Positions 48,606 to 61,021 of a DNA stretch of 64,000 nt are shown in pieces. The first letter of the stretch is position 1. Every line of letters begins with the position of its first letter. Origin of the DNA: Parascedosporium putredinis (Eukaryota; Ascomycota; Sordariomycetes; Microascales; Microascaceae); NCBI GenBank assembly GCA_949357655.1, contig CASHTG010000012.1, positions 1,612,001 to 1,676,000 of the forward strand, in the 5' to 3' direction. Under the pieces are notes generated by a model that saw nothing but the letters and a program-made list of their open reading frames with translations, was not told the origin of the DNA and made no database searches. Position numbers and translations under genes: made by a program.

Positions 48606-51600
48606 ATGGCTGAACCAACCGCCGATGGGCCCGTGGCCTTCGACTTCTCGGCTGCCAAACTTGCCTTGATGTCCTCGTCTACCTCCGCTCGCCAGGCCCA
48701 GCTTCGACTCATCGACGAGAAGGTTGCACAAAAAGGTATGCGTTAGACCTAGCTGCACATACACGACTACCTTTCGAGATCCGAGGTCTTTTGGCCCAGA
48801 ATCCGAACCTCACGACGCTTGCAGTGCGAATCTAGACTCATTGAGCTAACCTTGAGATGTTTCCCATCAGAGCTCCCTCCCGCGACCGTTTCCGCCCTTC
48901 TCAGAGTCCTCTTTTGGACCCATGAGGCCTACCACGACCGTCAGTCTCGAAAAGCTGTCCAAACATGTCTCGTGACGATCCTGCAGAGCAGCACCGACTC
49001 TGGCCTTTTTCTTCCCTTCGTTGCCGCCCTCTACCAGGAATGTCAACGGCCCGGCATCGCCCCAAGCATCGCCTTTGTTCTCGTTGAATGGTGCAGCCTC
49101 CTAACGCAGCATTTGGCGCCTACTCCTCTTTGGAAAGAATTTGGTGCCAAGATCATCCAGGGCCATGCCCTTGTGCTGGAGAGGTGCCTTGGGCCCTCCG
49201 CGAAGCCCGGCGTATCCCATTCTGCCGTCATCATCACCCGCCGAGGTCTCCGAAAGCTGTGCTCCTTGGAAGGCCCCGCGGGCGAGCAAGCCATCACAAC
49301 TGTCATCTCTCAGCTGACTTCGCAAGCCAACCAACCTACTGCCCGCCACGCCCCCTTTCTGGGCGTCGTTGCGGGGTGTCGTCGCGCATCTCAACCGCCA
49401 AGCCTGTGGTTGAGAAGCTCAAGTCGCAGTACTTCACCTTCTACTCCCGCGAAGTTATCAATTCTCGGACATCCGTCCCCAAACATATCGCCGGAGCCTT
49501 TACCGATTTCTTTTCTGATTTTACCTCTCTCGATGATCTCCGTGCGGCGATAGTGCCCGCGCTAGAAAAGGGACTGCTCCGTGCGCCCGAGGTCGTCCTT
49601 TGCGACGTCATCGTTCCTCTTGTCGAGTCTCTCCCTAAGAGCTTCGATCTCACCGACATCCTAGCCCAGAACCTCTTGAAGCCCATCGTCTCGAGTGCTA
49701 AATCCTCGAATCCTGCCGTGAGGACGGGGGTGCTTGCCTCTTTACCGCTCTTTCTTCTAGGACCCAGCCATCTGCCACGCTCGACGCCTCACTAGATGAG
49801 ATTTTGACCCCACTTAAATCCGGAAAGCTCGCCTCTGTTGAACAGAGACTGCTCCATGCCCAACTGCTTGAACAGGCAGCAGTTTCGGTAGCCAAGGCGG
49901 AGCAAGTCGCGTCCGCCCTCGCCACCGTCGCGCCGAAAGAAGGCAACGAACTCTGCCTCCAAGCAGAAACGTCAGCCCTTGTTCGCACCTGCGTACAGCT
50001 TTCTCTTCAGATCCCCAAGCCCGTCGTGGATGCCTTCACCAAAGGACTCGGCGACAAGAAGGCGCCTATGCGAAAGATATGGATTCTCAAGGCAGCACAG
50101 CTCCTGTGGGCGGGTTTGCAGGATGACGAGAAGGCCAAGGCGATCGGACCTTTCGCAGAGGCAACGGTCCCCAAGCTACTAGACTCGTACAATGAGGTGC
50201 TGGCTAACCCTAACGCAGCCTCCCAGAGTGGCCTAGTCGTTGGTGGGTATGTCTTGGTCGCTCTGGTTCCGGGATTAGAGGCGAGGCTTAATCAAGGTGC
50301 CATCAAGACGGCCATCTCCAAAATCTCGATAACCAAGCAGTGCCTTGCACTAGAACCGAAGCCTTCCTTTCTCCTTAACCCCCGCATATATAGCAAGCTG
50401 ACTTCCGACGACGAGTTGATCTGGCTGAGCCGGGCCCTATTATCAATCACACCTTCCACACTACGAACCGCCTCCCCCACCGCTGCCCTTGCTTGGGCCG
50501 AAGGACTCATATTTCTTTCATGCTCCTCGACTTTGAGTAGCCAACTTGTCCGAGAGGTGCGAGAACGCATATCAGAAACTTATAAGAAGGATCCGGAACC
50601 CTTTTCCAAGCTTCTTATCGACGGTTTGTGGAGCTGGATAAAGGCTGTCGAGCTTGCAGACAAGGACAGCCCCGCTCTTATCTGCAAGTCTGAAAATGAC
50701 GCCCTATTCCCGGTTTTGAGGAGCATCTGCTTGAACCCTACTAGTACCACCGATGAGGCTGCCGTCAATGAGGCTCCATCCCAAGGGCTAGATGAGCAAA
50801 TTTGCTCCCTCGTTGTCCTTGGGCAGGCTGACCTCGTGGGCGGCTCCGGTTGGATCGACCTTTGCCTGAAGGCCGAAAGGGACCCTGGCGAGCTTGCTCG
50901 GCGATATGAGGATCTCCTGATTAGCCACATCCTGGCGGCAGCTTCTGCCGAGCAACAGGTAAGCACGCACTTTATTTCCGGAACCTTTCCATGCCCAGCT
51001 TCTAGTTTTAACCCGGGAGTACAGGTGTCTAAGATCAAGGAGGTGGCCTGCCGCGCGGCGGCTGAGCTGGCTTTCGTATCTCCGACAACCATGACATCGC
51101 GGATCATCTCTCTTATTGAAGAAGACCTTGACCCTACAGAGCTTGAGAAGATCGGACCTGTAGAGGCCGCGATATACAAGACACCGGACGGCACTGCTTT
51201 CATCGACGTCCTCGCAAACAAGAAGAAGACGGTGCCCGACAAGAACGCCAAAGACTACGATATCCTCAAGTGGGAGGAGGAACTCAGGTCACAGCTGGCC
51301 GGTAAGAAAGGTCAGCAGAAGAAGCTGACCGCCGACGAGTCTGCCAAGATTAATGCCCAGCTGAAAAAGAGGATGGCATCCGCAAGTCTGTCCGTGCTAC
51401 GGTTGCAAAGCTAAACCGGGGCATTGGCATAGTTCATGCCCTTGCCACAGGGCCTCCGACTGAGGATATCATGTGGATCCAGCCGGCTTTAAAATCTCTT
51501 CTTTCTGTGATCGATGCCGGAGCTTGCTTGATTACTGGAGACTCTGCCCCCAAGGCCGTCATCGCTTGCGCCGAGAGGGCCACGAGCCGTCTAGGGCCCA

Positions 51601-54600
51601 CACGTGTCTCCATCGCCGCCGCCACATTGCGTGCAAAGGGAGTCTCTGCCATCCCGGAGGAACTCACTCAAGAACCCCTCGAAGATCTCCTAACAAGAGT
51701 ATTATACCGGTTGCGATTTGCCGGCGAACAACGGCCTTTTGACCCAGTCTCATTCATTTACATGGTTCCCCTTTTGCTAGATGTTCTCCGCACTGGCGGC
51801 GTCGGAAAGGCCGAAGATGACCGTGATGCACAAGTTGTCCTCTCCATCGAAGTCCTAGCTTTCCATTCCGATGTGTGTGCTGTGGAAGCCGTCCCGAGGT
51901 CAGACATTCTGGAGACACTCATTGATTCAATGCAACGGCACTCCCAACACTACAAGCTCGCAAAGGACTGCTTCTCCGATATCTGCCGATGCGTGGCGCC
52001 ATCCATGTCACTGGACGAGATCGAGGTTTTGGCTAAGGGAGCTATCGTGCCCCAAGCCTCCGTGCGAACGGCCGTCTTGCAGTCCATCAGCTCTGAAGTG
52101 GACATGAGTGAACTCAACTTCTCCAATGAGATATGGCTAGCGGCCCACGATGACGAGGATGAAAACCGCAGTCTTGGCCAGGAAATCTGGGAAGAAAGCG
52201 GGTTCTCAGTTTCATCTGATGCTCCGTTTAGGATGCTTCCTTATCTCGAAAGCAAGGACAGCCAATTGCGAAGGTCTGCGGCAAGGTCCCGCGGAGGCCA
52301 TCAAGACCCAGCCCGCCGCCTTGAGCATGGTCATCGAAAAGCTGGAAGCCGCCTACGTTGAACTAGCCAAGCCCAAGGTTCAGCAGCTGGACGAATACGG
52401 GATGCCCAAGAAGATGGACCTGTCGGACCCTTGGGAGGCCCGACATGGAATTGCCAGGGCCCTCAAGGAGCTCGCGCCTTACCTCACCAAGGCGCAGCTC
52501 GATTCTCTTTCCAATTCCTCATCGAAAAGGGGCCCCTCGGCGACAAGAGCGATGCTGTCCGGTCCGAGATGCTCGAGGCTGCCATTGAGATTATCGACAT
52601 TCACGGCAAGGCCATTGTGGAGAAGTTGATGAAGGCCTTTGAGAAAACCCTTGAAGGCCCCGACAAGAATACCGAGGCGTCTGACCGCGTCAATGAGGCT
52701 GTGGTTATCATGTACGGCGCGCTTGCGCGCCATCTCAAGCCTACCGACCCCAAGCTTCCCGTAGTCATCGATAGACTGGTCGCAACCCTCGGCACCCCGT
52801 CCGAAACCGTTCAGTACGCCATCGCAGAGTGTCTTCCTCCTCTTGTGGTGGTTTACGGCCAGAAGTCGTCACGATATTTTGCAGAAATCATGGAGACGCT
52901 ACTTTCCTCTACACAGTATGCTACCCAACGTGGAGCTGCCTACGGGTTGGCCGGTCTTGTCAAGGGTAAAGGAATTGGCTCTCTGAGGGAGTACCGAATT
53001 ATGAGCAGCCTAAAAGGCGCAATGGAAAACAAGAAGGAGGTCAACCAAAGAGAATCAGCCCTTCTTGCCTACGAATTACTTTCCGTGATTCTCGGAAGGA
53101 TCTTTGAACCCTATGTTATCGAAATCGTCCCCCAGCTTCTTACAGGATTTGCGGATGGCAATGCCAATGTCCGTGACGCCGCCTTGGAAACGGCAAAGGC
53201 ATCCTTTGCCAAACTAAGCTCGTACGGTGTCAAGAAGATCCTGCCCACTCTTCTCTCGGGTCTCGATGATCAGCAGTGGAGGAGTAAGAGGGGCGCCTGC
53301 GACCTGCTTGGAGCTATGGCCTATCTCGACCCCCAACAGCTTGCTTCGAGCCTGCCAGAAATCATCCCTCCTCTGACCGCCGTCTTGAACGACAGCCACA
53401 AGGAGGTCAGGGCCGCAGCCAACAAGGCCCTCAAGCGATTCGGCGAAGTCATCACCAATCCCGAGGTACAGGGTATCGTCGACATCCTCCTCAAGGCTCT
53501 CAGCGACCCAACAAAGTACACCGACGATGCATTGGATTCACTCATCAAGGTGCACTTTGTCCATTACCTCGACGCGCCTTCCCTCGCTCTGGTCACCCGT
53601 ATCCTCCAGCGTGGCCTGGCCAGCCGATCAGGAACCAAGCGCAAGGCCGCGCAGGTTATCGGCAGTCTTGCGCATCTCACCGAGCGGAGGGATCTCATCA
53701 TTCACCTCCCCGTTCTCGTCGCAGGACTCAAGACTGCCGCCGTCGACCCGGTGCCGACCACACGTGCTACTGCCTCCAGGGCCCTTGGTTCATTGGTGGA
53801 GAAGCTGGGCGAGGATGCGCTTCCCGATCTCATCCCCGGCCTCATGCAGACTCTCAAGTCCGACACGGGCGCTGGCGATCGTCTTGGTTCCGCCCAAGCC
53901 CTCAGCGAGGTTCTGGCTGGCCTCGGAACGTCGCGGCTGGAGGAGACGCTGCCAACGATTCTGCAAAATGTCGAGTCCTCCAAGGCCTCGGTGCGCGAAG
54001 GTTTCATGTCTCTCTTTATCTTCCTTCCCGTCTGCTTCGGCAACAGCTTTGCCAATTATCTTGGAAGAATTATTCCGCCTATCCTTGCTGGTCTCGCGGA
54101 TGATGTTGAGTCTATTCGTGAGACCTCCCTCCGCGCCGGTCGACTTCTCGTCAAGAACTTCGCGATGAAGGCTGTTGATCTCCTCCTTCCGGAGCTGGAA
54201 CGTGGCCTTGCCGATGACAGCTACCGTATCAGGCTGAGCTCCGTGGAGCTTGTGGGAGACTTGCTCTTTAACCTCACGGGTATCAGCGCTAAGGATGCTG
54301 ACGACGATGGCGAGGGCGAGGACGAAGAGTCGCTCATGGAGAAGGCGAAAGAAGCGGGCGCTTCTCTCAAGGAAGTTCTCGGCTTGGAGAAACGCAACAA
54401 GATCCTCTCAGCTCTCTACGTCTGTAGGTGCGACACGGCAGGTATCGTCAGGGCAGCTGCCGTCACCGTTTGGAAGGTGCTTGTCCCTAGCCCTCGAACC
54501 CTCAAAGAGTTGGTGCCCACTCTCACTCAACTTCTCATCCGCCGTCTCGGAAGCACGAACATGGAACACAAGGTTATTGCAAGCAACGCGTTTGGCGAAC

Positions 54601-56898
54601 TCATCCGACGAGCTGGAGACAACGTCCTGTCCACTGTTCTTCCTACCCTGGAAGAGGGCCTCCAAACCACCGATGTCGACGCTAAGCAGGGTATCTGCCT
54701 TGCTCTCAAGGAGCTCATCTCTTCCGCTACCGAAGAAGCTCTTGAAGACCACGAGAAGACTCTCGTCTCCGTTGTCCGAACCGCGCTCATCGACTCTGAT
54801 GACGACGTGCGTGAAGCCGCTGCCGAAGCCTTTGATTCTTTGCAGCAAATCATCGGCAAGCGCGCTGTGGATCAAGTGCTTCCCTACCTCCTCAGCCTCC
54901 TCAGGTCCGAAGAAGACGCGGACAATGCGCTCTCCGCTCTTCTCACCCTTCTCACCGAGTCTACCCGCTCCAACATCATCCTGCCCAACCTCATTCCTAC
55001 GCTCATCACTCCCCCGATCTCGGCCTTCAATGCCAAGGCTCTGGGGTCCCTGTCGCGCGTAGCTGGCCCTGCCATGAATCGTCGCATGCCCCACATTATC
55101 AATTCGTTGTTGGACAATATCGTTACTTGCAAAGACGAGAGCCTCAAGCAGGACCTCCACGACTCATTCGACACCGTGCTCTTGTCTATTGATGAGAATG
55201 AAGGTCTTCACACGGTTATGAATGTCATGCTTCTACTCCTCAAGCATGATGATCACCGTCGACGGGCCGCTGCGGCTTTCCATTTGGGTCGCTTCTTTGA
55301 CGTCTCAGAGATTGACTACTCGAGATATAACCAAGACATCATCAGGGCACTTCTCAGCTCGTTTGATGACGGGGACCTCGACGTCGTCAAGGCGGCATGG
55401 GCATCCCTTAGTCAGTTCACCAAGAAGCTCAAGAAGGAGGAGATGGAGAACCTTGCTCCTTCTACCCGCGGCACCTTGCAACTAGTAGGTGTGCCCGGTG
55501 CTAACCTCCGTGGTTTCGAACTCCCCAAGGGCATCAACGCCATCCTTCCCATCTTTTGCAGGGTCTTATGTACGGCACTGCGGATCAAAGAACCCAGTCT
55601 GCACTGGGCTTGTCGGACATCATCGACCGCACAAGCGATGCGTCGCTCAAACCTTTCGTCACCCAGATTACCGGTCCTCTTATTCGTGTAGTATCCGAAC
55701 GATCAACGGATGTCAAGGAAGCCGTGTTGCTCGCGCTTAATAATCTGCTTGAGAAGATTCCCCTGGCTCTCAAACCTTTCTTGCCCCAGCTCCAGAGGAC
55801 ATTCGCCAAGTCGCTCGCGGATCCTTCGAGCGAAGCACTACGATCCCGTGCCGCCAAGGCTCTGGGAACCCTTATCAAGTATACCCCGCGTATCGACCCT
55901 CTCATTGCCGAGCTGGTAACCGGCTGCAAAACGTCCGATCCCGGCGTCAAGACTGCCATGTTGAAGGCCCTTTACGAAGTCATTAGCAAAGCGGGCGCCA
56001 ATATGGGCGAGACGTCGCGAGCTGCCGTCCTTTCCCTCATCGATATGGAGACCGACGAGAGGGATGATACCATGACCATAACCAATGCCAAGCTTCTTGG
56101 TGCACTGATCAAGAACGTTCCGGAAGAAGCTGCCAATGGCTTGATCAAGAATAGGGTAATGACTAGCAATTTCAGCAATTCCTCAGTTTTAGGCCTCAAT
56201 GCGATCTTGCTAGAGTCCCCTGATGTCCTTCTAAAGGGCCCCATGGCAGAAGATCTTCCGGAGCTGTTGTGTCGCGGCATGAAGAACAAAGTTGTAAGTT
56301 TCTATCACTGAGATCCTGACTTTTAATGACACCGAGCTAACGAGGGGAGCAGAATTACATCGCCGAGAACTTCGTGCTCGCTACTGGCAAGTACCTACTG
56401 CACGAATCACCCAAATCTTTCGAGACAACCAAGGAGATTTTGAGACTTTGGCCGAAATCATCCCCCAGGAAACCCCAGTGATTCTCGCCGACTCTCGTTG
56501 GTCCTCATTCGCACCTTGAGCAGGGTGAATATTGACATGATCCGTCCTCACATGCCTCTGTTGGCGCCGCCCATCTTTGCCAGCGTGCGAGACCCCGTCA
56601 TCCCCGTCAAGCTATCCGCTGAAGCAGCCTTTGTTGGCATGTTCAGCGTCGTAGACGAGGAGAGCAGAATCTTTAATAAGTTTATGGCCGGGCCGGGGAG
56701 CAGCTGCCGCCTAACACCAAGAGGAGCATGCAAGACTATTTCAAGAGAGTCACCTTGCGGCTCGGTGGGCAGGCTAGAGAGCGTCGGGATGCGGAAGGTG
56801 GACAAGGCGGTTTGGGCCTGTCGAACGACGAGGTGGAGGATGAGAAGGAGATTTGGAGTGTTGGACGAGTCGACGTGGGCGAGACCGTCTTTGACTAG
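48606..56898 (+). CDS. GCN1: Translational activator Gcn1
   Basis: Giant HEAT-repeat protein that binds ribosomes with Gcn20 and activates the eIF2-alpha kinase Gcn2 on amino-acid starvation; also a sensor of collided ribosomes. Exons are 48606-48735, 48871-50958, 51025-56293 and 56353-56898. The 66-base intron at 50959 keeps the frame open if retained. Repeats run almost the whole length, for example DPWEARHGIARALKELAPYL, RGAAYGLAGLVKGKGIGSL, DQQWRSKRGACDLLGAMAYL and SAQALSEVLAGLGTSRLEE, in the eEF3-like and Gcn2-binding region. The C-terminus has PHMPLLAPPIFASVRDPVIP and ends VGETVFD. Frame breaks lie near 49374, 49741, 51369, 52289 (two lost or one gained), 52509, 55555, 56439, 56490 and 56696; most sit in G or T runs. 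One 3.2-kb stretch (52.5-55.55 kb) is intact. Repaired length is about 2680 residues, almost exactly yeast Gcn1. Confidence 0.93.
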
Positions 56899-57512
56899 GT
56901 GGACAATGCTGGCCCAACAGATGGAAAATTCTTTGACCGCGTACATACTTTTTGATATTCCAGGAGATAGCGCTCCGAGCAGCCATCAATGAGCCCGGTG
57001 TCTACAAAAATTTACAATTCATTTTTTCTTCAATATTTTGCAACTACGGGAAAAAAATTTTATTAGCAAAACGTATGAGAAATGAACATGGGGTTGTTAG
57101 GAGGGGTGCGAGCAGATCTTTTCGTCCTCTCTCACCCTGAACGTCGACAAGTCTTCGTGAAAGAGGTGCGAACCACAGTGCGCAAGACTGTGCTTGGAGA
57201 TAAAAACATCGCCACTGCGCGGACTGCCCTAGAAGGCTCACTTCTGGCTTGGAACTGCCCTGTGGTTCATTTATCAGTCACGTGACCCACTCTTTGCTCG
57301 ACCTCTTTGCCCCGCCTTGATCTCGTCAGCAGCCCTCGCCTACGTTTCCCAATCAGGGTTAGTGTTTCGCTGCCCACAAGTTGGAAACCTACCCTGAGGG
57401 GAGCGAATCTCAACCACAGTCACGACTCGAAAAATCTCCCCTTCTTGAGATTTCCAACCCATCTCCTATCACCCAACCGATAATCGACCATCGCCGAATA
57501 TAATCGTTCAAG
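56899..57512. promoter_or_regulatory. Intergenic region and promoter of eL19
   Basis: About 610 bases with an AT-rich 3' flank of Gcn1 (57000-57070) and a CT-rich leader running to the eL19 start. No gene is seen. Confidence 0.45.
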
Positions 57513-58758
57513 ATGTAAGAAACACCCCTATACATGTTGATATTTACCAATCTGGTGGCCCTTTACCCCTCCCTGCAAAACAATCGAGACAAGAGACTGG
57601 TTATCAGCGGCGGGCTGGGGGAACGTGATCATGGGGGCAACATTTGATACGGCTCCCTCGGGCTTACCCTTACCAGCCATGGACACATCTTGATCCCCTC
57701 GACGGCGAACCGACAATGAACAGCAATCTCGGGGATGGGGGCAAACTGACGGTGTTTGCTGGCGAGGGCAGATGGCGCTGTGGTGGAGGAGACCGCTCAA
57801 CATTACTGGGGGCACATGAAATTTCAGAAGACGCTGAACGAGGCTAACGTGGGAACTCCTTTTCCGTATAATAGGGCCAACCTTCTCACCCAGAAGCGCC
57901 TGGCCGCGTCGGTCATCGGCTGCGGCCAGAACAAGATCTGGCTCGATCCCAACGAAGTCAGCGAGATCAGCAACGCCAACTCCCGTCAGACTGTGCGAAA
58001 GCTCATCGCCGATGGCCTCATCATCCGCAAGCCCGTCACCATGCACTCCCGATCCCGTGCTCGTGAGCTTAACCTCGCCCGCCGGGACGGACGTCACCGA
58101 GGCTTCGGTAAGCGCAAGGGTACCGCCAACGCCCGTATGCCTTCGTATGTCGACCCCACCTAACATATATCTTGCATGCATTTGGTTCGAGGGAAGGGAG
58201 CTGGCGGCCGATGAATTAGCCAGACCGCGCACTTGCTGGTCCGGGCCGGTTGGTCTTGCTTTTGGATCAACTGAAAAATTCCTCTTCGCTGCCCTTGTGG
58301 TGGCGGGGTGCCGGCTGTCTAACTCGCCTTCCCTCGTGACCAAGTGCAAAGGGAGTTTGTTCGTGGCTAATGATATATACACAGTGAGGTCCTCTGGATG
58401 CGCCGCCAGCGTGTCCTCCGCCGTCTTCTCGTCAAGTACCGTGCCAGCGGAAAGATCGACAAGCACCTTTACCACGAGCTCTACCACCTTAGCAAGGGTA
58501 ACACCTTCAAGCACAAGCGTGCCCTTGTCGAGCACGTAAGTAGCCACGAATTCGGGCGGCAAGAGCCGACAGTTTGCGGAAGCAGATTTACTAACTTGAC
58601 ATGCGTAGATCCACCGTGCCAAGGCCGAGAAGCAGCGCGAGAGGCTGCTCAAGGACGAGATGGATGCCAAGCGTGCCAGGACCAAGGCTGCTCGCGAGCG
58701 CAAGCTGGAGAGGGCGGCGGCGAAGAAGAGTGCTCTGCTAGAGGAGGCCGAAGAGTAA
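57513..58758 (+). CDS. RPL19: 60S ribosomal protein L19 (eL19)
   Basis: Cytoplasmic large-subunit ribosomal protein. The start codon is split: AT at 57513-57514, a 360-base intron, then G at 57875. This gives MANLLTQKRLAASVIGCGQN. Further exons are 57875-58144, 58385-58535 and 58609-58758. The spliced protein is 190 residues and matches the family along its length: KIWLDPNEVSEISNANSRQ, RHRGFGKRKGTANARMPS, EVLWMRRQRVLRRLLVKYR, KIDKHLYHELYHLSKGN, and a long basic helical tail KAEKQRERLLKDEMDAKRAR. All phases agree and no frame break occurs. High expression is expected. The split initiation codon means no ATG-started open frame marks the gene. Confidence 0.95.
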
Positions 58759-61021
58759 ACAACTGTGTTGACGGAGACGAATACGAAGACGACTTAAGAA
58801 TGGACAGGGTGGTCCCGTCGTGCCGAGGCCACGGCCAAAAGGAGGCTGCATTCGGAGTCATAGGGTTTTCGGGTGTCTTGTTGCTGTTGTTGTTATATGG
58901 CCTCCCAGCTCTAGAGTTGCTGGTAGGCCTCTCAGGGTCATTCGGTACAAAAGGTAGCATTGCACTCGATACAAGAGACAACATTACGTCTAGATGAATG
59001 CTTGGTTTATCTTTTTCTTGTCTTTAACCTTGCCTTCCCTCGCGCTCTCTCTAATTCTCGTGCAATGAATACGTGTAGTTTGTGCATCTAGGATTCTCAC
59101 GATTCTCACTACAAACTCAAATCAAGCTCTAAAAATGGGAGACCACAAATCGTACGCCCTGACGGTTTAATTTACATTTATTTCTCTCTTAGGGTTACAG
59201 GGCTGCGACAAGTACGCAACAGGGCCTATATTCGGTAGCTAGTACCAGGGAGTGTTCTCTGCTCATTTTGCCCGTGGGAACACGGACGAGATGGCCGCCC
59301 GAAAGAAAACGGAAACTCCTCAATGAACTGCGCTTACAGTACCGAGGTACGAAGGGGGAAACGGCTCTGGACTTGGCACTCAAGAAATTGGATCAGATAT
59401 CTTCAAATTGTCCCTCAAGGTGGTGAGTGGTGCCGGAACATATCCGCATAGCTCCCATCAGCTATCCCATAGAGGGAAAGCCTAGGGAAGGCCAATTGGT
59501 CTGTGTGTGTGGAAGCAGTCTCGTCACGCCCAATTTAGTTGAGTTGGGGGAGAGGAAGGAGGAAAGGGAAAAAAGGTTGGAGAGGGCGGGCCGGACTTTA
59601 TGTGGCGCTGTGCTTCGCGTGCCTCCCCGATTATTTCCCCTCTCAGAAGGGCAAATGGATCAATTCCATTGGAAGAGAAGGAGCAGGCGGTCTGGGGCTA
59701 TCATCAATCTTCAACCGATCCGTGTTATCGACACAGTGCAGCTCAGGTAGCACAGCCGAGATAGCATAGCACAATAGGCCCTGATCCATTGAGCTTTCAA
59801 TGTGAGGAGTGAGCACGAATGGATGGGATGGATTAGTGGGCGCTTGGTGCAGATTGACGGACATGACAAGTCCGAAGAAAGCCGCGGATGCAAGTGAGGA
59901 AATGATGGAGATGGGCTACAGTCCCCCAGGCTCAAGAGAGTGACGATGTGCAACAATCAATTGATATCAACATGTAGAGCGGTTGATGAATTGAACTTGG
60001 TCTTTTAGAGAAGGGGAACAAAATAGAAAGTAAGGCTTTCGAGGTTGGATCACACGACAGGGAATTCTATTCTCATTTTGTTCTGTCTCTGCTTATCCAC
60101 CATCGCTACCGCTGACTTACCTTGCGGTGTATCCTGGCACCTGGACCTGATAGATGGGCTGATTGTTCCAACATTCTCTTGTCAATTTGCGATGAACCCC
60201 ACATTCCCTAGAATCGACTATCATCTTCCTTCGCCCCGGGTGCCCAGGACAGTCAATCGGGGCCAATTATGAACTACGCTCCCTAGGCAGGCCTAGGCTT
60301 TGACAATCAAATGATACTGCAGTGTAATGAGAATGGATCACGTGTAGATTTAAAGCGCCAGCGGCCCGCCCACGATGAGTTTGGAGGTCGAAGGGAGTGG
60401 GAGCTTGATCGGTGGCGCTGAGAAGAAACGTCATTTTGATTCCGACGCAAGCACCCCATCAATCGCAATGGTGTCATGACACTCTCGTTTAGTGGGTGAT
60501 GGACACATGGATCCTTTGAGGCAATCTCCCTTGGGGAACAATGGTGGGACGGAGCATCGAGAACTCAAGCAAGCACCTATATTAGATTGACTCCGAACAA
60601 AGATCAAGCCTCCTTTTCTTCTGGGAATGAAAGGATCGCCAAGGGTGCCCTGAAAACTTGAGATAGGCATTGATCAATTATGTTCGAGTAAGGGCTTTCC
60701 GAGGATGCCCTTGTAAGTGGTGCGTGTAAAGGAAGCGTAGTCGAACGTTGGTGGCAGGTGCGCTTGTGGGCGGTGTCAGGTCAGGGTACCTTGAAATTCA
60801 CCAAAGCCTGGGTCTCGGCACCCCGCTCCATGTGCTCCCTTCTGATTCCTCGCTCGCACTATCGCCGCCGAGTGCAGCCGAAGCGACATCGATACCCGCC
60901 ACAAAGCTGCATATGCCTTGAACTTCTCGGTCCGGTCACGCCCGTTCTTTTTTTTTTTCCTTTGCCCATTCTTCCGCCCTCCACATCCCACAACCCCCGA
61001 ATCGCACCCTGGCTGTACGAA
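58759..61021. other. Intergenic region upstream of SHMT
   Basis: About 2.3 kb with the 3' flank of eL19 and the promoter of the serine hydroxymethyltransferase gene. Open frames across it are short, overlap on both strands and show no domain character. A T10-like run lies at 60950-60960. Confidence 0.5.

Noticed and set aside
48606..56898. Gcn1 as a pseudogene
   Set aside because: Long stretches are intact, splice sites are clean, and length and motifs match across the whole protein. The breaks are all small run-length changes.
57515..57874. Intronic C/D snoRNA in the first eL19 intron
   Set aside because: I could not find a proper pair of C (RTGATGA) and D (CTGA) boxes with flanking stem; the weak matches are at chance level.
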